From assembly GCA_038529355.1 (NCBI GenBank), contig JBCBDU010000059.1:1-14961 (forward strand): a stretch of 14,961 nucleotides of DNA, read 5' to 3'. Numbering within the stretch: position 1 is the stretch's first letter; every line of letters begins with the position of its first letter. The position numbers and the translations under genes were made by a program. The DNA comes from CALBPI01 sp038529355 (GTDB taxonomy: Bacteria; Pseudomonadota; Gammaproteobacteria; Steroidobacterales; Woeseiaceae). Under the pieces are notes generated by a model. It was not told where the DNA came from. It was given only the letters and a program-made list of their open reading frames with translations, and made no database searches. Positions 8,900-14,911 of the stretch are shown here, piece by piece.

Positions 8900-8912
8900 C
8901 ATGCTTAGCATG
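8900..8912. repeat. Perfect 13-base inverted repeat upstream of the MFS gene
   Basis: CATGCT-T-AGCATG is a perfect two-fold palindrome with a one-base centre, two bases beyond the stop of the DUF6958-like gene and about 53 bases before the MFS start. It may be a regulator-binding site for the transporter or a chance palindrome; there is no T tract, so it is not an intrinsic terminator. Confidence 0.35.
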
Positions 8913-8914
8913 GC

Positions 8915-9208
8915 TCAGGCGCGATGCCAGCGCAGTGGTTTGGTCGCACAACGCACGACAAGCCGCTTCGCCTCAAGATCCAGTTGCACCGTCTTCAACC
9001 ACCACCCGGAAGTCTTGCCGCCGGGAAACAACGCATCAGGTAAATGCGATCTGACCGCCGCCATCAGCTCAGCTTGCGTGGCGCCCGGCGCGGACGCCGG
9101 CAACACGGCAAGGTATGCAGTGCGCATCGCCTGATACTTCGCAGCGTTAACACGCGATGTGCGGCCAGGTGTGTTGATGTTTTCTACGACGATCTTTTCG
9201 TCACTCAT
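8915..9208 (-). CDS. Small conserved protein, DUF6958-like
   Basis: A 97-residue basic protein beginning MSDEKIVVENINTPGR and ending TKPLRWHRA. The pattern of an N-terminal NxPGxxxRVxAAKYxAMR segment, a middle TQAELMAAVRSHLP helix and a C-terminal GGKTSGWWLKTVQLDLEAK block resembles, from memory, the DUF6958 family; the middle looks like a winged-helix-style fold, but no function is established. The start at 9206-9208 is supported by GGAGG nine bases upstream; the longer open frame in front has no such support and covers the intergenic region. It is probably co-transcribed with the MFS gene downstream. Confidence 0.75.
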   Translation of the reverse strand: MSDEKIVVENINTPGRTSRVNAAKYQAMRTAYLAVLPASAPGATQAELMAAVRSHLPDALFPGGKTSGWWLKTVQLDLEAKRLVVRCATKPLRWHRA

Positions 9209-9247
9209 CCGGTGCAACCTCCGTGGTCCGAACGACCGTAGCCCGAG

Positions 9248-9253
9248 AGTATA
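9248..9253 (-). promoter_or_regulatory. Possible -10 element for the DUF6958-like gene
   Basis: On the minus strand TATACT (five of six to TATAAT) would start transcription near 9241, giving a leader of about 33 bases that contains the GGAGG site. No good -35 is visible at 16-18 bases, so this is tentative. Confidence 0.3.
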
Positions 9254-9507
9254 CGGCAACCAATGCTGATCCAGCGGCGAGCGGTTGCAACGCAATATCT
9301 CGCCGACACGTGTTCTCGCTATGAGTCGATTGAACTGGGTTGATGAGTCGCCTGTGCGTAGCTGTTCTGCGCAGCAATTAAGCCCGAAACGAACAAGGGT
9401 TGCGCTCACTTCGTGATCTCCGATCGTGAAATCCGGTGACTTTTTCGATCGCTTATGAAGTGGATCGAACAGGACTGATACACTGCGCGAAGCCCTTGCG
9501 AACTTCA
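9254..9507. other. Divergent intergenic region, no gene recognised
   Basis: The gap 9209-9518 separates the divergent DUF6958-like and zapG genes and must hold both promoters. Apart from the TATACT box and the two ribosome binding sites I see no coding sequence with a plausible start, no RNA gene and no terminator; the open frames crossing it are extensions of the flanking genes. Confidence 0.5.
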
Positions 9508-9513
9508 GGAGGA
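9508..9513 (+). promoter_or_regulatory. Strong ribosome binding site of zapG
   Basis: AGGAGG ends five bases before the ATG at 9519. It is among the best Shine-Dalgarno matches in the window and fixes the zapG start. Confidence 0.8.
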
Positions 9514-9518
9514 AAGTC

Positions 9519-10217
9519 ATGGTTCCAACAATCGGTGTAGTCGTTATCGGTCTGGCATGCCTGCTGGCAGGCTTTGCATTTGGCACCTGGTTTGCGGGTT
9601 CCAGCAAAGGTGCGGCCGGCAAGAAGGCTGAGAACACGCAACGCGCTTTCGACGAATACAAGGAAGCGGTCAACCATCACTTTGGCGATACTGCCAAGCA
9701 CTTCGCAACCATCGGCAAAGAGTATCAGGCGCTGTACGCGCACATGGCGAAAGGCGCCGAATCGCTGCTGGGCGCTGATTCCTCACTGAGCCAGGAAGGA
9801 TTCCCGCGCTTGCGTATCGAACCGGTCGTGGCTGCTACTGCCACTGTTGCTGCGAGCGACACGTCCCCGAGCGACACCGACACGGCAAGCGTTGCTTCCG
9901 CGAACGCGAGCGCTGGAAACGATGAGACGCAGCCAACTTCGAATGAGCAAGACGCAAGCGCCACGCGAGATACAGAACACCCGACGAGCAACACATCAAA
10001 CAGTGAGGCTGTTGCTGATGGTTCAAGCGCGACAGATTCCAGCGCTGGTGATGCATCTGCAGCCGACAGCAATGGCGACAGCGACAGCGACAGCGACAGC
10101 GACAATCCGATCATCGCTGGTGAGTCGGTGCAAACCAAACCGGAATCAATAGCAGCAGCCGACGGCGACAAAAACCAATCTAACGCCGAAACCGATGGCG
10201 CGCAACGCTCTGGCTAA
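9519..10217 (+). CDS. zapG: ZapG/YhcB (DUF1043) envelope protein with a long acidic tail
   Basis: A 232-residue single-pass inner-membrane protein. Residues 5-26 form an N-terminal TM helix ending GFAFGTWFAG; a cytoplasmic helix follows, with FDEYKEAVNHHFGDTAKHF and EYQALYAHMAKGAESLL at about 44-84, matching the YhcB/ZapG core (HF...Y..LY.HMA..A..LL). In gammaproteobacteria this family links cell division and envelope growth. Usual members are about 130 residues; here residues 101-232 add a low-complexity tail rich in Ala, Ser, Thr and Asp, including a GDSDSDSDSDN run. The tail is presumably disordered and strongly acidic. The neighbour 17 bases downstream is a DUF3667 membrane protein, not the degQ/degS genes often seen beside yhcB. 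Confidence 0.85.
   Translation: MVPTIGVVVIGLACLLAGFAFGTWFAGSSKGAAGKKAENTQRAFDEYKEAVNHHFGDTAKHFATIGKEYQALYAHMAKGAESLLGADSSLSQEGFPRLRIEPVVAATATVAASDTSPSDTDTASVASANASAGNDETQPTSNEQDASATRDTEHPTSNTSNSEAVADGSSATDSSAGDASAADSNGDSDSDSDSDNPIIAGESVQTKPESIAAADGDKNQSNAETDGAQRSG
10075..10104 (+). repeat. Hexanucleotide tandem repeat (GCGACA)5 in zapG
   Basis: Five uninterrupted copies of GCGACA encode the alternating Asp-Ser run in the ZapG tail. The unit is a multiple of three, so slippage would change tail length without shifting frame. Confidence 0.85.
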
Positions 10218-10234
10218 CCCCACCACTAACCGCA

Positions 10235-11062
10235 TTGACCGACAGCAACACTTGCAGTAACTGCCAGCGAGCGCTCGAGGCGCAGGACGTGTATTGCCGG
10301 CAGTGCGGGCAAAAGCGCATCATGCCCGACAGTCGGTCGTTCACCGCTCTATTTATGGCCAGTCTGTCCGAGCTGACGGATGTGAATGGTCGACTACTGC
10401 CGACACTACGATTACTGCTCACGCGCCCCGGCGCACTGTCCCGCGCCTATCAAGCCGGGCAGTGGCGTCGCTACATGACGCCGATCAGCGTTTTCCTGCT
10501 CGCAAACGTTGTGTTCTTTCTTGCCCCGAGCTTGTCTGATTTCAGCGTGACATTAAGTGATCAGCGTGACTTGCAACCTTACCGTCAATGGGTAGCACCG
10601 TGGATCGATGCGACAGTCGCCGCGAGTGGTGAGTCGTTTCAAATGTTCGCCGAGCGCTACCAGCAGCGTGCGAACGATGTCGCGAAAACGCTCGTGATTT
10701 TGCATGTACCGTTGATCGCGCTAGTAACGCTGCTGTTTTTTTTCGATAGGCGGATTCTGTACGCGGATCATGTCGTCACGGCGATGCACTTCTTTGCGTT
10801 TCTGATGTTGTACTACGCAGCATTGCCACACGTCGTGGCGCCAGCCGTCGCCGCGATTGTCGGATTGACCGGGTTACCGCCGAGTTTTCTACGACTTGGC
10901 GTGGCATTGCAGTTTTTGTATGTGCCTTTCATGCTGCGTCGCGCCTTCGGCGTAGGCTGGATGCGAGCCATAGCAAGCTCAGCAGTCTATCTGCCAGCAC
11001 TGCTGATGGTGCATATCGTTTACCGGCTCACACAACTAATGATTGTGATGGCCCTGATCTAG
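10235..11062 (+). CDS. Zinc-ribbon membrane protein, DUF3667 family
   Basis: A 275-residue protein with an N-terminal zinc ribbon, C7-x2-C10 and C21-x2-C24 (CSNC...CRQCGQK), followed by LLPTLRLLLTRPGALSRAYQAG and RRYMTPISVFLLANVVFFL at about 54-96, the recognisable DUF3667 core that leads into the first TM helix. Further hydrophobic segments lie at about 151-171, 182-212, 221-235 and 246-266. Function is not established for the family. The start is TTG at 10235, the only start that keeps the zinc ribbon close to the N-terminus; no ribosome site is visible and it begins 17 bases after the zapG stop, so coupling to zapG is likely. The final TAG overlaps the stop of the convergent lipoprotein gene. 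Confidence 0.82.
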   Translation: MTDSNTCSNCQRALEAQDVYCRQCGQKRIMPDSRSFTALFMASLSELTDVNGRLLPTLRLLLTRPGALSRAYQAGQWRRYMTPISVFLLANVVFFLAPSLSDFSVTLSDQRDLQPYRQWVAPWIDATVAASGESFQMFAERYQQRANDVAKTLVILHVPLIALVTLLFFFDRRILYADHVVTAMHFFAFLMLYYAALPHVVAPAVAAIVGLTGLPPSFLRLGVALQFLYVPFMLRRAFGVGWMRAIASSAVYLPALLMVHIVYRLTQLMIVMALI

Positions 11063-11538
11063 GGCTCGACGTCGAGCTTCGGCGTCGCAACCGGGCCCGC
11101 GCACACTGGCTTTGCATCGGAGGCACGATAATCAGCCAGTAACTGCTCGGACTGGCGTACCTCGGCAGGCGTCAGCGCCTGGTACTTGCGCTCGAACTTC
11201 CAGCCATATCCCCAACGATACCAATTGTAAAAATACGGACTGCCACCAACACGCACGCCCTCGTACATCAACGCCGCCAATGCTGTGTTGCCCGTCTTAT
11301 CCGCCACGCATTGCTTGAGCTGCGCATCGGCGGCTTTGCGTTGATCCGCCGTACCGCCACGCCAGTAGGCAATGTCGTGCTCGAAGCAGCACTCACACCA
11401 ATCGCTGCTGCTGATGACTGAACTATCTGGGAACAGTGAGCATCCATCGCTGGTAAACGCCGCCAAACCAGGCGTACGCGTGCAGCCGGCAAGCAACGTC
11501 AGAAACACAAAGACAATCAGTCGCAAGTCGGTTCGCAT
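11059..11538 (-). CDS. Lipoprotein with phospholipase-A2-like CC-x2-HD motif
   Basis: A 159-residue predicted lipoprotein. The ATG at 11536-11538 gives a short signal peptide with lipobox LLAGC (Cys19) and has a GAAG sequence upstream; a GTG four codons earlier is the alternative. The mature part has DGCSLFPDSS and then WCECCFEHDIAYWRGG (about 47-62), with Cys51 followed by His54-Asp55, resembling the CCxxHDxCY active-site signature of secreted phospholipases A2; more cysteines at 33, 48, 50, 77 and 146 could make disulfides. A later GVRVGGSPYFYNWYRWGYGW stretch is strongly aromatic. I infer an envelope-anchored protein with a PLA2-like fold; catalysis is unproven, since the calcium loop typical of PLA2 is not obvious. 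Confidence 0.75.
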   Translation of the reverse strand: MRTDLRLIVFVFLTLLAGCTRTPGLAAFTSDGCSLFPDSSVISSSDWCECCFEHDIAYWRGGTADQRKAADAQLKQCVADKTGNTALAALMYEGVRVGGSPYFYNWYRWGYGWKFERKYQALTPAEVRQSEQLLADYRASDAKPVCAGPVATPKLDVEP

Positions 11539-11596
11539 GCTTCTAGTCACAACAGTTTCGCAAGATCACTCATTGACTGTTCGATGGTAACCGAAA

Positions 11597-11767
11597 TCAG
11601 CCAAACCGATCTGTTGATGTAAGGCCGAAGCTCTTTACGAACTCGGACTGACTCTGCTTAGCGGGATCTGAGCCATCTTCAACCCGATATGCCCAGCGCA
11701 TCTTTGCCAATTGCTCCAAATCGGTCCGCTGAGCGCGTCGGAACACCACCGTTTGTAGAGCAGTCAT
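11597..11767 (-). pseudogene. N-terminal remnant of a GNAT acetyltransferase
   Basis: From MTALQTVVFRRAQRTDLEQL the frame reads about 56 residues and stops. The pattern FRRAQRTDLEQLAKMRW...EFVKSF matches the first strand and helix of GNAT N-acetyltransferases, but the frame then runs into DRFG and a stop, and no acetyl-CoA binding motif (Q/RxxGxG/A) follows in any frame before the next gene. This looks like a gene truncated by deletion. A short real protein cannot be excluded. It lies between the 2-oxoglutarate oxygenase and the lipoprotein genes, all on the same strand. Confidence 0.5.
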
Positions 11768-11881
11768 TTCGTGCGTAACTCGGCATGTATCGTGACTGCA
11801 TTGCTGTCTGCCACACCGAAAGAACAGCTCTGCGCTGTCAATAGAGCAGCATGAAGGGATGGCATGCAAGCACCAGACAAA

Positions 11882-12667
11882 TCAATCGAGCCGCCCGTAA
11901 AACGTCATGCGCGCTGATTCCGACAGTGCAACATCTGGTTTTGTATTGTAGGCCAGCACCACTAACATGCGCGTGCGTTGCCCTTGCACCGGCGTGACTC
12001 TGTGCAGCGCATCGCGGCCTCGAAACAATACCAATGTACCCTCGTCCATAGACAACGCATTCGCTGGGACATCGCCATTCAGCACCTGCTGCGCTTGAGC
12101 ATGCGTCTCTTCCATGTTGGCGGGATCGCGTACGTCACTCACGTACTCAAACGCTCCACCGCGCTCGGGAGCTTGCACCATGAGGGTGATAGCGAACGAA
12201 GAGTTGTCAAAGTGCCAGCCCAACTCCTGTCCATCACTCGCGTAATGCAGATTGATCGATGATAAGGGGTCAGCATACGGATACAGGTTGGTCTCACCGA
12301 GCACCGCACACAAGAATTCGCGAAACTGCGATGCATTGTAGAGCGCGTGCAACTCGGACTCGCTGGGAATCTGATCGGTCGTGATACACCCTTTGGATGA
12401 GGAGACCTGCCTGTTGCGCGGGTGATCCTGCGGGTACTGCGGATCTTGCGGCGCGAGATAGATATTGTGGGTGTTGCCAGTGTAATACGCGAGATGCCGG
12501 CACCGCTCGCCTTGCGCCTGAATCGATGCAATCGTGTCAGGGTTCAGGAATTGCGGAAGGACGAGCGCACCCGTCTCGTCTATCGTACGCTTGCACACCG
12601 TACGGAACTGATCGTCGCGCAACGGATGTCGCGTCAAGTCGGCGATATTGCCTAGCGACTTTTTCAT
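11882..12667 (-). CDS. Fe(II)/2-oxoglutarate oxygenase, BesD/HalD-like
   Basis: A 261-residue cytoplasmic oxygenase expected to use Fe(II), O2 and 2-oxoglutarate. The iron facial triad is visible as H152-x-D154 (LGWHFDNSSF) and H222 (DALHRVTPVQGQRTR), with Arg231 or Arg233 as the 2-oxoglutarate ligand. The N-terminal SLGNIADLTRHPL, the THNIYLAPQDPQYP block (about 66-79), the ADPLSSINL segment and the C-terminal FYGRLD match, from memory, the family annotated as HalD/BesD amino-acid halogenases. True halogenases of that family replace the Asp of HxD with Gly to leave room for chloride; here the Asp is present, so hydroxylation (perhaps of a free amino acid) is more likely than halogenation. 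The ATG at 12665-12667 has only a weak ribosome site. Confidence 0.85.
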   Translation of the reverse strand: MKKSLGNIADLTRHPLRDDQFRTVCKRTIDETGALVLPQFLNPDTIASIQAQGERCRHLAYYTGNTHNIYLAPQDPQYPQDHPRNRQVSSSKGCITTDQIPSESELHALYNASQFREFLCAVLGETNLYPYADPLSSINLHYASDGQELGWHFDNSSFAITLMVQAPERGGAFEYVSDVRDPANMEETHAQAQQVLNGDVPANALSMDEGTLVLFRGRDALHRVTPVQGQRTRMLVVLAYNTKPDVALSESARMTFYGRLD

Positions 12668-12746
12668 AATCGAGCCAACTCGGTGATCGACGCAGCTTTA
12701 GCGAGCAATGGAGACATACTTTATCGTAGCTGGTTAGCAGAGGTAG

Positions 12747-12769
12747 TGCCGACGTTTAAAGATGCCGAC
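12747..12769. repeat. Short direct repeat TGCCGAC x2
   Basis: TGCCGAC occurs at 12747-12753 and 12763-12769, centre to centre 16 bases apart, in the gap between the hydrolase stop and the oxygenase start. It may be a paired protein-binding site upstream of the oxygenase gene, or chance. Confidence 0.3.
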
Positions 12770-12771
12770 TG

Positions 12772-13653
12772 TTAGTTTTGTGAATCGGCGTCACTCGATA
12801 TGCCGCTGATGAATGCGAGAATCTTCTCCTCATAGGCAACGCCAGCAAAAGCGTGCAGATTCTGGTGACCGGCTCCGGCAACCAGCCAGACGTCTTTGAC
12901 ACCGGTGAGTGAGTCATAGAGCAACTTCGTGTCGTCGACTGTCGTGCGTTGATCCAACGCTCCTGAAACAACGAAAACCGGATACTGGATGCCCGGGGCA
13001 TGATGCATTGGTTTCAAGTCTTTAACTTCAACATCAACAAACCAACTTAATTGATTCATGAAGATGGATGCGACGAAATCGGCGATGTCACCGATGCGAA
13101 TGCGCAATCGATTGCGAACAGCGATTTCGATGTCAGGGTAAACCGCCTCTACGATCAGACCATCAATCGGCAACGCAGGACGCGCCAACAACGCTGCTGC
13201 ACCCCCAAGGGAGTACCCCAACACGACAAGTGATCCGCTGCCCGTCTGGCCCCGCATAAACTCAACTGCCGCGGCAACATCGAAAGACTCTAGATGACCA
13301 AAGGTGATTCGATCGCCTTCGCTCTCGCCATGCCCTTGCAAATCAATCATCAGCACCGAGTAGTTTGCGGCGATAAGAAAGCGCGCTCGACTCAGCATTG
13401 CCCTCCTGTTCCCGCGAACGCCATGAAGAAGAACAACAGACCCTTTCGGGCGCTCCGCAATCGCTAGCCAACCGCGAATTCTGGAACCCGACGCGCTATC
13501 GAACGCCACAGATGAAGCGCCCAGCCATTCTGGGGCAGCACCGATCTGAGCGGGAACCGCAGCCGTGAGTTTGTGCCCGAGGTAACCGAAGCCGAGCAAA
13601 CCGGCAGCAGCGGCTACCAAAGAAACGATGACTGAAATTTTTAGGTAACGCAT
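12772..13653 (-). CDS. Membrane-anchored alpha/beta hydrolase
   Basis: From the ATG at 13651-13653 this is a 293-residue serine hydrolase. Residues 7-27 form an N-terminal TM helix or uncleaved signal anchor, placing the catalytic domain in the periplasm. The oxyanion strand motif VVLLHGVRGNR is at about 73-83, DLQGHGES at about 104-111, the nucleophile Ser148 in GYSLGG, the acid Asp234 in SGALDQRT and the base His263 in GAGHQNLH. This is the pattern of YqiA/BAAT-type or 'alpha/beta hydrolase family 12' esterases with unknown substrate. The frame extends 26 codons further upstream without a recognisable start signal. Downstream on the same strand is the 2-oxoglutarate oxygenase after about 100 bases. 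Confidence 0.87.
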   Translation of the reverse strand: MRYLKISVIVSLVAAAAGLLGFGYLGHKLTAAVPAQIGAAPEWLGASSVAFDSASGSRIRGWLAIAERPKGSVVLLHGVRGNRRAMLSRARFLIAANYSVLMIDLQGHGESEGDRITFGHLESFDVAAAVEFMRGQTGSGSLVVLGYSLGGAAALLARPALPIDGLIVEAVYPDIEIAVRNRLRIRIGDIADFVASIFMNQLSWFVDVEVKDLKPMHHAPGIQYPVFVVSGALDQRTTVDDTKLLYDSLTGVKDVWLVAGAGHQNLHAFAGVAYEEKILAFISGISSDADSQN

Positions 13654-13737
13654 GGGCCGCGCAACTTGACACACCAGTTCAGCAGCGCTTGCTGCGACCG
13701 CGCCCTGCCGCCGCCGCAACGAAATAGGCACGGATTG

Positions 13738-13755
13738 CGTAACCGTTGCGTTACG
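13738..13755. repeat. Hairpin in the GNAT-hydrolase gap
   Basis: CGTAAC (13738-13743) and GTTACG (13750-13755) form a perfect six-base stem with a six-base loop. No T tract follows, so it is not an intrinsic terminator. It lies just beyond the restored GNAT stop (13759). Confidence 0.35.
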
Positions 13756-13758
13756 ACA

Positions 13759-14278
13759 CTAGGTTGCATTGTTAGACCGAGGGAACAAGAAGACATCTCG
13801 CTGCAACCCATCCGGGAACATACGTCGATCTGTGTATCGTGCGCCAAGTCGCACCGCCAACGCGCGCTGCATCATTGTCATCATTCATGTATGTTTCGAC
13901 GGATGACCAATTCAACGAATCGTAGGCAAAGTCGATCGCTGCACGAGACGCCTCCGTCGCGATACCACTGCCTCTCGCGACAGGCAGTAACCACCAGGTG
14001 AGTTCGCGAGGCCATCCTTTGCCTTGCCAAAAGCCACAGGTACCCACGAAATCCTGTTCGCGCCGGCGCTGGATCACCCAAACGCCGAAGCCCTGCAAAT
14101 GCCACGCCCCAAGATCACTAGCCAAACGCTCCCATGCAGCGGAAACCGAAAGTGGGCCACCGTACATTTTGGATGCTGCCTCGTCCGTGTAGAACTGGCG
14201 GTAAGCGTCCCAGCATGCAACGCCAGGGGGAACCAGCGTCAAGCGCTCTGTGGTCAGTACTGGAAGTTCGGCGCTCAC
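13759..14278 (-). pseudogene. GNAT (RimJ-like) N-acetyltransferase, frameshifted near its C-terminus
   Basis: Begins with GTG at 14278 (MSAELPVLTTERLTLVPPG), a typical RimJ/RimL-type GNAT start, and carries FGVWVIQRRREQDFVGTCGFW, the acetyl-CoA loop PVARGSGIATEASRAAIDFAY split at about 99-119, and the VETYMNDDNDAAR segment. After that the open frame changes to an unrelated ending and stops at 13772. In the frame reached by adding two bases, translation continues ALAVRLGARYTDRRMFPDG and then LQRDVFLFPR to a stop at 13759-13761, which is exactly the expected GNAT C-terminus (N-x-A-S-x-x-x-A-x-R-LGA...FPDG..RDVF). The break is in a GC-dinucleotide run at 13861-13867, so a two-base loss by slippage is likely. 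A sequencing error would give an intact 172-residue enzyme. The substrate is unknown. Confidence 0.82.
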
Positions 14279-14464
14279 AACCCACGCTGCGAGCTAACGC
14301 CAGTGGTCAGTTTCGGCAAAAAGAAACGGCAGCAAAGGAAGCGACGCAAGGAATGCATAGAGCAAAGAAAGAGCTTCACACACGTATCGTTTTTGTGCTG
14401 AAGGTCGCAAGCGCCTCTCGGATCAGCGACAACGAACGGAAAAAGCGTTGCGTACAGAGAGTTG

Positions 14465-14791
14465 TTAGATCGCATCATTTTTCGATGCGAGTACGTACAA
14501 AAGAAGTACTACCGCAACAAAGAAATCGAAACTGATAACAATACCGGCAGTGCTGAGATACTGGCTGCCGAAGATTACGACTAGGCCACACCAAATGAAC
14601 TTGCTTGTAGCGGCAACTGAAGCCACAAGCTTTCTGCTTGCTGGGTTGAACGCAGCATAAATTAGCATCAAACCGATTAACGAAATTAGAGCGCCCCAAT
14701 TTCTCACTACGATATTGGCTATTGGGCCGGATAGTGATTCGCCGAAGGTGTTTTTCACCGCGAGCTCAGGTGATATGACGGCGATAAACAT
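14465..14791 (-). CDS. Small multi-pass membrane protein, 5' end rearranged
   Basis: The visible frame (108 residues) begins MFIAVISPELAVKNTFG and holds three hydrophobic segments at about 30-48, 56-78 and 82-102, with a conserved-looking IVVRNWGALISLIGLMLIYAAF stretch split at about 27-48. I recognise it as a widespread uncharacterised four-helix membrane protein family without a name I can state. The expected first TM helix is missing from this strand: it lies in reverse orientation at 14843-14911. No ribosome site precedes the ATG at 14791. The complete gene would be about 129 residues. The region is more AT-rich than the rest of the window. The stop is TAA at 14465-14467, inside GATCTAACAA. 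Confidence 0.7.
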   Translation of the reverse strand: MFIAVISPELAVKNTFGESLSGPIANIVVRNWGALISLIGLMLIYAAFNPASRKLVASVAATSKFIWCGLVVIFGSQYLSTAGIVISFDFFVAVVLLLYVLASKNDAI

Positions 14792-14800
14792 AGTGCACGT
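14749..14800. repeat. 52-bp direct repeat, copy 1
   Basis: This copy covers the first 14 codons of the minus-strand membrane-protein frame plus nine upstream bases. It is identical to 14907-14958. Its right end, 14786-14800 (AAACATAGTGCACGT), is also the left arm of a 15-bp inverted repeat with 14897-14911. Confidence 0.95.
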
Positions 14801-14911
14801 TAGGATTCACTGGCACCCATTCGAAAAACGGAAAAACTAATCGTGAAAATAGTCACAAAAAACATCAAGTGGATAATGTTGGTGTCAGGCGTCCTTACGT
14901 GCACTATGTTT
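14786..14911. repeat. 15-bp inverted repeats flanking a 96-bp segment
   Basis: AAACATAGTGCACGT at 14786-14800 is the exact reverse complement of 14897-14911. The 96 bp between them (14801-14896) hold the start of a gene on the plus strand; inverted, they would join in frame to the minus-strand gene on the left. Confidence 0.9.

Noticed and set aside
9209..9673. N-terminal extension of the DUF6958-like frame (to 252 residues) over the intergenic region and into zapG.
   Set aside because: The extension is antisense to zapG, has no family pattern, and a good GGAGG site precedes the internal ATG at 9208.
9725..10171. Ser/Leu-rich minus-strand open frame opposite the zapG tail.
   Set aside because: It is the complement of the low-complexity repeat region; the LSLSLSL run only mirrors the DSDSDS repeat.
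13771..14470. Integron attC-like core motifs (GTTAGAC at 13771-13777, GTTAGAT at 14464-14470, AGCTAAC at 14292-14298, and GTTAGGA at 14799-14805) beside same-strand small genes, suggesting a gene-cassette array.
   Set aside because: The intergenic stretches are not similar to one another, the region between the cores at 14292 and 14470 does not fold back on itself as attC sites do, the other gaps lack a paired core, and no integrase is present.
14024..14535. Plus-strand open frames of 125 and 133 residues across the GNAT gene start and the following gap.
   Set aside because: They are mostly antisense to the GNAT gene, very rich in Lys/Arg/Gln without a domain pattern, and have no ribosome site.
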